Positions 25,781 through 32,123 of a DNA stretch of 41,293 nucleotides are shown here, in pieces (positions within the stretch are counted from its first letter, which is position 1; every line of letters starts with the position of its first letter). The notes beneath the pieces are model-generated. The model made no database searches and was not told the origin of the DNA. It saw only the letters and a program-made list of their open reading frames with translations. The stretch covers positions 1 through 41,293 of the forward strand of contig DAOUVJ010000007.1 in the NCBI GenBank assembly GCA_030667705.1. Reading direction: 5' to 3'. The DNA comes from Promethearchaeota archaeon (GTDB lineage Archaea; Asgardarchaeota; Lokiarchaeia; Sigyniarchaeales; SOKP01). The translations under genes were made by a program, and so were the position numbers.

Positions 25781-26395
25781 TTATTTACCCTCCTTTTCAT
25801 TTTCTTTTTTTTCTTCTGCTAGCTTTCTTTTATCCTTTATTTCTTTCGCGTTATCCATTAAAGCCCTGAAACCAACTTCTTTCATTAAAGTTTGACATTC
25901 TTTCACAGCTTCTGGATATGAATGAACTGTTGGAGGTAATGGAGGTAATCCATAAGATTCACGTAGGTCTCTCCATTTTTTGTTGTTTTCACCATTAGCT
26001 GGTACACCATGACCAGTTTCATAGAAAATACTATTAGCCAAACTAAAGTGAGAGTCTAGAATATAGCCATCTTCAACAGCAATGTTTCTAAGTTTTATAA
26101 TCATATCGGTTACAGGTATGTCTCGAGGGCATCGCTCATAGCAGTAATAACAAGTACTACAAAGCCAGATGTCAATATCACTTAATACCGACTCATCTCC
26201 TGTTAACGCGCGCCTGAGAACAGAACGCGTTCTATATGCTGTGCGTCTTCCTGATGGGCATGAACCTGTGCAAGTTCCACAGTTAATACAAGCTCTTAAC
26301 TTTTCTAATCCTGCGTCAACAAATTTTTGAGCAATTTTAGAGGTCGTGCCTTTATAAACCTTGCGCTTGATATATTTTTCTATATTATCGCTCAT
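25781..26395 (-). CDS. hdrC: Heterodisulfide reductase subunit C-like (HdrC)
   Basis: The electron-transfer subunit linking HdrA to HdrB, 204 residues. Two classical [4Fe-4S] motifs are present: CINCGTCTGSCPSGR (about residues 36-50) and CSTCYYCYERCPRDIP (about 80-95). A helical tail follows and ends very rich in Lys/Glu (EEKKENEKEGK), which is unusual but harmless. It is the first gene of hdrCBA; the hdrB Shine-Dalgarno is embedded in its last codons. An 18-bp perfect palindrome lies about 75 bases upstream of its ATG. The gene order C-B-A on one strand is common outside methanogens. Confidence 0.92.
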   Translation of the reverse strand: MSDNIEKYIKRKVYKGTTSKIAQKFVDAGLEKLRACINCGTCTGSCPSGRRTAYRTRSVLRRALTGDESVLSDIDIWLCSTCYYCYERCPRDIPVTDMIIKLRNIAVEDGYILDSHFSLANSIFYETGHGVPANGENNKKWRDLRESYGLPPLPPTVHSYPEAVKECQTLMKEVGFRALMDNAKEIKDKRKLAEEKKENEKEGK

Positions 26396-26469
26396 TATAA
26401 ATACAAGTCTCTTTTATAGTTTTAAAATTGATAAGTAATTGCATAAAAAAGTACAGATTCTACTTTTTG

Positions 26470-26487
26470 ATTGTTTGATCAAACAAT
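26470..26487. promoter_or_regulatory. Perfect 18-bp palindrome upstream of hdrCBA
   Basis: ATTGTTTGATCAAACAAT is an exact inverted repeat with no spacer. Its proximal edge is 74 bases upstream of the hdrC ATG. It is the strongest dyad in the 261-base spacer between hdrC and the next gene. It could be an operator for a TetR- or MarR-like dimer. No adjacent regulator gene is present. Confidence 0.4.
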
Positions 26488-26656
26488 TTAATTTGTAATC
26501 TTAAGAAGTGAAAAGAAATTATTAATAAAAAAGTTGTTATTGTTCCATGATAATCAGAAGAGGGAATTTAACTTATTCCTATATCTTATAGATTTTTAAG
26601 TACTGAAAGAGCTAATCAAAAATATTTGATTTTTCTTAATCAATAGGAAAAAGATT

Positions 26657-26884
26657 TCAAGATTTTTGTTGTTTTTCTGATTTCAATTCTTTTAGATAGT
26701 CTTTTTGTTTTTTTTCAGGTAAAAATGCCAATTCTTTTTTAATTTCTTTAAATTCTTCCTTTGTCAACTCTAATTCAAAAAGTTCTTCTCTTACTTCTTT
26801 AGATAACGTATTAAAAATACGTGAAAAGTATCTTTTTACTAAATCTAATTTATCAAAAGCCGCTCCATCTTCATTAATAGTCAT
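26657..26884 (-). CDS. Small Lys/Glu-rich hypothetical protein
   Basis: A 75-residue frame from ATG 26884 (TTG 26890 would add two residues). It is mostly predicted helix: DLVKRYFSRIFNTLSKEVREEL, then ELTKEEFKEIKKELAFLPEKKQ, then a charged tail. No cysteine, membrane segment or known motif is present. Codon use resembles neighbouring genes, which supports a real gene, but no strong Shine-Dalgarno is seen. It could be a small regulatory or chaperone-like helical-hairpin protein. No function is assigned. Confidence 0.4.
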   Translation of the reverse strand: MTINEDGAAFDKLDLVKRYFSRIFNTLSKEVREELFELELTKEEFKEIKKELAFLPEKKQKDYLKELKSEKQQKS

Positions 26885-27253
26885 CACCAATATATGATAT
26901 TAAAAAGTATTCTTAATTAAATGAGGTCTTTAAAATTATTAAAGAAAGTGTAGACCAATTCTTCTTTTTTTTTTTCAATGAAATTTAGAATTTTTTAATC
27001 AGTTATGAATTATCAAGAAGAAACGTTGTCATTTTAAGACGACATAAAAAAATCATCACCCTATCCTTTTTTATAAATGATTAAACCCCCCAAATATTTA
27101 ATTCAATACTAATATAAAAGTCCTTTTTTTCCCGGTAATAAGTAGAAAAAGTGGGATTTTAAATAGGTTTAAATAAAGGCAGTTAAACTATAATGTTAGT
27201 TCAAGAGTTTTTTAGTCGTTCTTGACAGTGGTTGAGGTATTGGAGGAGACATC
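26885..27253. other. AT-rich intergenic region between divergent small genes
   Basis: About 370 bases with no convincing coding frame. It holds an 11-T run (26965-26975), a C6 run near 27085, and a short tandem similarity (TTTAAATAGG then TTTAAATAAA, 27160-27177). A weak hairpin lies near the 3' end: TCAAGA and TCTTGA separated by about 15 bases, around 27200-27225. It must contain promoters for both flanking genes. I see no tRNA-like fold or CRISPR-like repeats. Confidence 0.4.
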
Positions 27254-27505
27254 TTGAATCTTAAATTTGATGATCAAAATCTCAATAAGAGAGAATTCAA
27301 ACAAAAATTAGATTGGTTTGAAGAGGAATTTGACATGATCTTCAGGAATAAAACACACAATTATACAAAGAACGATTTAAGGCTTGCAAATGAAATTTTA
27401 GATAAACTTTCTGAAACTATTAACGAATATCGGAATGAAAAACTCCTATTTGATCTAGTGTCGACATTGAATAATATAGAAAAGAAACATCCCGAGTTTT
27501 TTTAA
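27254..27505 (+). CDS. Small hypothetical helical protein
   Basis: An 83-residue protein starting at TTG 27254, supported by the strong Shine-Dalgarno GGAGGA (27242-27247) six bases before it. The sequence is charged and helical (LNKREFKQKLDWFEEEFDMIF, then LRLANEILDKLSETINEYRNEKL) and ends KKHPEFF. No motif is recognised. It converges with a TPR gene, with 16 bases between stops. The good ribosome-binding site makes a translated gene likely despite the small size. Confidence 0.55.
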   Translation: MNLKFDDQNLNKREFKQKLDWFEEEFDMIFRNKTHNYTKNDLRLANEILDKLSETINEYRNEKLLFDLVSTLNNIEKKHPEFF

Positions 27506-27521
27506 CCGGAACTAAGTTTCT

Positions 27522-27914
27522 TTAAAAGAAGGGACCGAATTTCTTATATATGCGTATTAAATTCTCTTTATAAAACCTAATCTTTTCGTTAGTAGGATTT
27601 AATTCACATGCCTTTTCTATAACTGCTTCTGCAGCGGAATTATTTCCTATATCGAGAATTGTTACAGTATATAAACCCCAAGCCTCTTCTAATGAGGGAT
27701 TTAACTCAGTAACAGATTTAAAACATTCAACGGCATCTCTAAATTCTCCTATTCGTCGTTTTGCAATGCCTAAGAGCAACCACGCATTATCTATAGTTGG
27801 ATCATCGTCTAATATATTATTTAAAAACTTGATCGCCTTGTCATTCTCTTGACTGATTAAGAACTCATTTGCTGGGCTTAGTTGTCCGTCAAGATTTATA
27901 CTTTCTAATTCCAT
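27522..27914 (-). CDS. TPR-repeat protein
   Basis: A 130-residue protein from ATG 27914; the frame is open to 27953 but the extra residues look non-native. Three tetratricopeptide-type repeats are visible. The first is around NEFLISQENDKAIKFLNNIL. The second is DNAWLLLGIAKRRIGEFRDAVECFKSVTELNPS, with canonical W/LG/Y/A/P positions. The third is EEAWGLYTVTILDIGNNSAAEAVIEKACELNPT. TPRs mediate protein-protein contacts. The partner is unknown. It is divergent from the GNAT gene, with a 145-base spacer holding a TATATATATA tract at about 27958-27968. Confidence 0.75.
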   Translation of the reverse strand: MELESINLDGQLSPANEFLISQENDKAIKFLNNILDDDPTIDNAWLLLGIAKRRIGEFRDAVECFKSVTELNPSLEEAWGLYTVTILDIGNNSAAEAVIEKACELNPTNEKIRFYKENLIRIYKKFGPFF

Positions 27915-28059
27915 AATACTTGTATTATATTTTATCTTAAATATAATTATCAAAATTTATATATATATCTTTGACATTTTTTAAAATAGTAATTGGATAT
28001 ATTATATTATTTCATAAAAAAATTAGGTTTAACTTTAATTAGGTTAATAGGTAGGAATC

Positions 28060-29322
28060 TTGGTAATTCAAAGCATAATTTTGAATAATAAATCGATTTT
28101 GTCAATTAATGATTTTTTAGATCTCTCTTCTGAAATCATTAGTTCAGAGATATTAAATCTTGATTTTAATTTAGATTACAGCCTCCTTAAAAATTATTTT
28201 AGTTCAGAAAGAATTTGTCCGGTAGTTCATTTGGCAAAATCCGAGGATGCAGAAGAGATTTCAAAAATCTTTAAAGATATTTACCAAAACACTTATCCCT
28301 ATAAAAAAATGGAGCACGCGGAAGGGGTAAGAGAGATGATAAATAGCAATGATTATTTATGGTTTCTATTTAAATTGGAGAACAATGAAACGGTTGGTTG
28401 TTTTGGAACTCAATTGGAATTTGAGAAAAAAAGAGGTTTTCTTTATGGATTTGTTTTAAAAAAGAAATATCACAAAATAATTGATGCACCTAAAGCGTTC
28501 ATTGGATGTGTTACTCACATCTGGAAAACTTATCAGGATAGAATACTGCAATGGTACGGAGAGATGAGAACAAACGAATCAACTTCGCAATTTTTTACTT
28601 CAATGGTGGGCTTAAAACCAATCGCATTCCTACCTAACAAGGACATTTTCAATTCTAAAATTGAATCTGATGTATTGCATGTTATATACGATGAGAGTGT
28701 TTTTAATAAATATCGAAAAAAAGAAGCACCACGTATCATTCGACAAGTTTTAAATTGGTATGCTTATTCAAGCAAAAGATATTCTCTGCAGAACCCCCAA
28801 ATCGAGAACCCTAGTATTACTCTGAATGAAAGTAAAATCAATAAATTAAGCGAAATTATAACTCTCAACATTCAAGAAGTTCAATATGGGAACCAAATTA
28901 TTAAAATATCTTTCAAAGGTATTGATTCTTTTATGGAATTTATTCATAATCCACATAGCAGAAACTTTGAGAAAACATATTTTAAAGTTTCATGTTTAGA
29001 AGAATTATACTCCTTTATAGAAAAAGTGAAAGATTTAGTTAACACTATGAATATAAATTATTTTGAATGTTTTATTAGTGGTTATGAACCTACATACCAA
29101 AAAATCTTTTATAATGCCGGTTTTAGACCCCGGGGATATGTACCATATTGGTATTATAATAAAATTACTGGAAAATTCGAAGATCAAGTTGTTTTCAATT
29201 ATTATCGTGGTGAAATCGCAGAAAATCCTCGCATTATTGCTGAGACAAAACAACTCCTCGAATTATCAATCAATCCTCAAGAAAAAATGTTAAAGGATGT
29301 TTTAGATCTGATAGAGAATTAA
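28060..29322 (+). CDS. GNAT-fold acetyltransferase-like protein (probable tandem GNAT)
   Basis: A 420-residue cytoplasmic protein. Residues about 55-215 look like one GNAT domain: ICPVVHLAKSEDAEEISKIF (strand 1, helix 1), YLWFLFKLENNETVGCFGTQ (strands 2-4), GFLYGFVLKKKYHK, then a helix and FFTSMVGLKPIAFLP. The last 170 residues repeat a degenerate pattern ending in YQKIFYNAGFRPRGYVPYW, which resembles the late GNAT G-F-x-x-x-G-Y turn. The R/Q-x-x-G-x-G/A acetyl-CoA loop is not clear, so catalysis is unproven. The start is TTG 28060 with GGTAGGA four bases before it. It is the first of three same-strand genes with an E1-like protein and a second GNAT-like protein. Confidence 0.65.
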   Translation: MVIQSIILNNKSILSINDFLDLSSEIISSEILNLDFNLDYSLLKNYFSSERICPVVHLAKSEDAEEISKIFKDIYQNTYPYKKMEHAEGVREMINSNDYLWFLFKLENNETVGCFGTQLEFEKKRGFLYGFVLKKKYHKIIDAPKAFIGCVTHIWKTYQDRILQWYGEMRTNESTSQFFTSMVGLKPIAFLPNKDIFNSKIESDVLHVIYDESVFNKYRKKEAPRIIRQVLNWYAYSSKRYSLQNPQIENPSITLNESKINKLSEIITLNIQEVQYGNQIIKISFKGIDSFMEFIHNPHSRNFEKTYFKVSCLEELYSFIEKVKDLVNTMNINYFECFISGYEPTYQKIFYNAGFRPRGYVPYWYYNKITGKFEDQVVFNYYRGEIAENPRIIAETKQLLELSINPQEKMLKDVLDLIEN

Positions 29323-29328
29323 GCAACC

Positions 29329-29336
29329 TTTTTTTT
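29329..29336 (+). terminator. T8 tract after the first GNAT-like gene
   Basis: An oligo-T run begins 7 bases after the stop of the 420-residue gene. Such T tracts are the usual intrinsic terminators in archaea. It could separate this gene from, or only attenuate transcription into, the E1-like gene 53 bases further on. Confidence 0.3.
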
Positions 29337-29389
29337 ATATAACTCATTCAAAGTAGTATTTTATAAATACCTAAAACCAAGCTGAGAAT

Positions 29390-30244
29390 TTGTTTAGAAA
29401 TAAAATTCCTAAAGATTGGTCGAATTTATATTGGGATTCATTTAATCGAAATATAGGATTAGTATCCTTTGAAGATCAAGAAAAAATAAGAACGACTCCA
29501 TTAACCATTTTTGGAATCGGAGGTCTCGGTAGTCCCTTAGTGGAACAATTAGCTCGTTCAGGATGTGAAAAATTATTAATATGTGATAATGATAAATTTG
29601 AGTTATCCAATTTAAATCGCCAGACCTGTTTTTTAAGCGATATCGGAAAATTTAAAGTAGATGTGCTTGAAACGCAATTAAAAAATATTAATCCTAATAT
29701 AGAGGTCCGTAAATTTTATGAAGTCAATTCGAGTAATATACATGAATTATTAGACAAGATATCACTGGTAGTTTTAGCATTAGATGACCCTATATCATCA
29801 ATTCTTATAGCTAGAGAATGTAAAAAAAGAAAAATACCCCTTCTCGAGTCCTGGGCCATTCCTTTTATATATAACTGCTGGTTTACTAATGAAAGCATGA
29901 ATTATGAAACATTTTATGGGCTAAATACAAATCACATGACATTAGAAGAAATGGAAAGCTCTCAAGAAATCATTACTAATTTAAAATCGAATTTTTATCA
30001 GAAACTAACAAAATTTCCAAACATAGAGGAAAAATATGATAGAGAACCCGGAGCATTAGAAGCACTAATGTCAGGACAAATTCCCCCAATCTCATTTGCC
30101 CCTATTGTGAGATTAAATGCATCTTTCTTAGCTTTTGAAGTAATATTTTCAGGTATTTTAAATTATAAACCAAAAATTCTTGCACCCAAATTGGTTGCTT
30201 TTGATATTTTTGAAATGAAAAAAATAAATTTGAGCTTTACCTAA
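29390..30244 (+). CDS. ThiF/E1-like adenylyltransferase
   Basis: A 284-residue member of the MoeB/ThiF/E1 superfamily, which adenylates the C-terminus of a ubiquitin-fold protein or peptide. The Rossmann nucleotide loop is FGIGGLGSPLVEQLA (41-55). LLICDNDKFELSNLNRQ (61-77) supplies the ATP-contacting Asp/Arg set, followed by DIGKFKVDVL. LALDDPISSILIARECKKRKIPLL matches the crossover region. The tetracysteine zinc site of MoeB and ThiF is absent, and I see no catalytic Cys loop of canonical E1s. It may therefore only adenylate, or act on a non-ubiquitin substrate. The start codon is TTG 29390. It is flanked on both sides by GNAT-like genes, with the downstream one 21 bases away. Confidence 0.8.
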   Translation: MFRNKIPKDWSNLYWDSFNRNIGLVSFEDQEKIRTTPLTIFGIGGLGSPLVEQLARSGCEKLLICDNDKFELSNLNRQTCFLSDIGKFKVDVLETQLKNINPNIEVRKFYEVNSSNIHELLDKISLVVLALDDPISSILIARECKKRKIPLLESWAIPFIYNCWFTNESMNYETFYGLNTNHMTLEEMESSQEIITNLKSNFYQKLTKFPNIEEKYDREPGALEALMSGQIPPISFAPIVRLNASFLAFEVIFSGILNYKPKILAPKLVAFDIFEMKKINLSFT

Positions 30245-30265
30245 TACTAAAAGGAGGTAAATAAT

Positions 30266-31294
30266 ATTTCAGTAAATTTAGATAAAATAAGTTTCAGAAT
30301 AATTAATGATTATAATGAAATTCTCTCATACATGCAAATTGGAACAAGAATACCACTCTGGTCTGAATTTCATAAATATATCATTTTTGATTTGAAATAC
30401 TTCAAAGCAAAATCAATACTGCTATTAGAAAGTGGAAATATACTAGGGCACGTTTTAGTTTTTCCTGGAATTGACAATTACCTAAATTTTGGATACTTTG
30501 GAGTGATTTCTCATTCAAATGATAAAATTTCTATTCTAATTGATCAACTTATTGAATATGCTAGGGAGAATAATTTTAACGGTGTTCGAGGCCCCATCAA
30601 TATACCCATGATTATTTTTGGCTATGGTTTTATGGTTGAGGGAAGCAAAACTAATTTATATATAGGTCGATCTGTTGATTCTCCTAATTACTTAAATCTA
30701 TTTTGTAAAAGTGGTTTTGAGATTGTAAATGAAATTGTAAGTTGGGAGAGAGATCAAATGCTTCGTTATAACCCTCGAAAATCTAAAAAATATAATTTTG
30801 ATAATTACCAGTTTGAATTCCCTGAAAATCTTGATGATTTTAATCAAAATTATAAAGTCCCCTTTTTAAAGTTACATGCTGAAAATTTACCCCTTTCTGC
30901 ATCCGTGACCCCAAATGTGGTTGGAGTTATAGATAATTACATTGATTTTGTGTTTAAATATGGATTTAACTTTATGATTTTTTTTATTAGAGATGTTTCA
31001 AAAGATAAATTAATTGCTTGTGGTGCTTATATTCCAAATCCTCTTAGAAGGAATGAAAAAGGTAATTTCGACTCCGTTTATTCATATACTTGGGTTGTTG
31101 ATAAACTATATAGAAGGAAGGGTATTGCTTATTTAATGTATGGGGAAATAACAGAATTACTATGGGAGAATAATATCGTTTATGGTTCTGGGATGGTTAG
31201 TAACCAAAATAAGGCTAACACGGATTTTGGTATAAAAAGATTAGGGGCTATTAAAACTCGAACTCACGTACTTTTAGATTACGTCATTCAATAA
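30266..31294 (+). CDS. GNAT-like acetyltransferase with a probable ATT start
   Basis: About 342 residues if begun at ATT 30266; the first ATG is 30332. The strong Shine-Dalgarno AAGGAGGT (30251-30258) is seven bases before the ATT. The extra N-terminal residues (KISFRIINDYNEILSYM) supply strand 1 and helix 1 of a GNAT fold, which the ATG start would remove. Further GNAT-like features are AKSILLLESGNILGHVLVFP, NFNGVRGPIN, and a second half with LIACGAYIPNP, SYTWVVDKLYRRKGIAYLMYGEI (acetyl-CoA loop R-R-K-G-I-A) and FGIKRLGAIKTRTH. It is probably an N-acyltransferase. The spacing to the E1-like gene (21 bases) indicates co-transcription. Confidence 0.68.
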   Translation: MSVNLDKISFRIINDYNEILSYMQIGTRIPLWSEFHKYIIFDLKYFKAKSILLLESGNILGHVLVFPGIDNYLNFGYFGVISHSNDKISILIDQLIEYARENNFNGVRGPINIPMIIFGYGFMVEGSKTNLYIGRSVDSPNYLNLFCKSGFEIVNEIVSWERDQMLRYNPRKSKKYNFDNYQFEFPENLDDFNQNYKVPFLKLHAENLPLSASVTPNVVGVIDNYIDFVFKYGFNFMIFFIRDVSKDKLIACGAYIPNPLRRNEKGNFDSVYSYTWVVDKLYRRKGIAYLMYGEITELLWENNIVYGSGMVSNQNKANTDFGIKRLGAIKTRTHVLLDYVIQ

Positions 31295-31412
31295 CTCCAT
31301 AAACTTTATAATTTTGATTGATCTTATATAATTTAAATTACATTCTATTGGTAATATAAATTTACATATGTAAGATTAAATATTAACAGAGAAAAATAAA
31401 TTAGAAAATAAG

Positions 31413-32123
31413 ATGCTACATCAAATTGAAACTAGAATCTTCGGAATATTCATCATTCAACCGATTGTCATACTAATCTTCACTTATATTGTTATAAGAA
31501 TTCTAAAAAGAAATAGAAATTTATTAACAATAACTCTAAGTGCTTTTTATATCCTTATCGTAGCCGGATTTATTTTTAATATATTCTTTATTATGGGTAC
31601 ATTGTTACCAGTTGAGCTAGCATTAATTCCATCTATCCTATATTTTATATCTAGTTTTCTCGTAATTTTTTCGCCAATTTTTCTCGTAATATTTCTTTTT
31701 TTAATTAAACGACAAGATTTCTCATCTAAATCGTATATTTTACTCACTTCATTTTATGGATTAGGATGTCTATTAATAATATTATTAATACCGGGAGGAA
31801 TTGATGTTGGCATTCATACAAATTGGATTCCAAAATATAGTTGGATGTTTTTAATAATATTCTATATTTTCTTCTCTCTAATTATTGTTATTCCAACGAT
31901 TTATTTACTAACCAAATTATTAATGTCTTTTCAAGACAGGGATTTGAGAAAGAAATTCTTTATCTTCTTGATTGGGATATTCAGCATGCTAGTCATTTTT
32001 TATGGATTAGTACTATATAATACATGGCATGATCCAACTTTTCGTGTAATATGGAGTATTGTATCTTTAATTGTAATTCCTGCTGGATTGCTAATATATA
32101 ATGGAATAGGACAAAATCTCTAA
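31413..32123 (+). CDS. Seven-transmembrane-helix protein, unknown function
   Basis: A 236-residue protein with seven hydrophobic helices: about residues 10-30, 38-64, 68-98, 106-126, 143-168, 182-203 and 210-230. Charged loops are short (KRNRN, KRQDFSSK, QDRDLRKK). The layout resembles the 7-TM sensory N-terminal modules of histidine kinases, but here nothing is fused C-terminally. The gene overlaps the convergent 954-residue kinase gene by four bases at their stops. An interaction of this membrane protein with that soluble kinase is possible but unproven. No conserved retinal lysine pattern is obvious in the last helix. Confidence 0.65.
   Translation: MLHQIETRIFGIFIIQPIVILIFTYIVIRILKRNRNLLTITLSAFYILIVAGFIFNIFFIMGTLLPVELALIPSILYFISSFLVIFSPIFLVIFLFLIKRQDFSSKSYILLTSFYGLGCLLIILLIPGGIDVGIHTNWIPKYSWMFLIIFYIFFSLIIVIPTIYLLTKLLMSFQDRDLRKKFFIFLIGIFSMLVIFYGLVLYNTWHDPTFRVIWSIVSLIVIPAGLLIYNGIGQNL

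Noticed and set aside
25780-25800. ATG 25800 as the hdrB start
   Set aside because: AGGAGG lies downstream of that ATG and is properly spaced for GTG 25779, giving an N-terminus that matches the family.
27195-27230. Possible small structured RNA before the 83-residue gene
   Set aside because: The TCAAGA/TCTTGA stem is six pairs with a large loop and cannot be separated from chance in AT-rich DNA.
29390-30244. Canonical ubiquitin E1
   Set aside because: The protein is a single 284-residue adenylation domain. No catalytic-Cys domain, ubiquitin-fold domain, E2 or E3 gene is present nearby.
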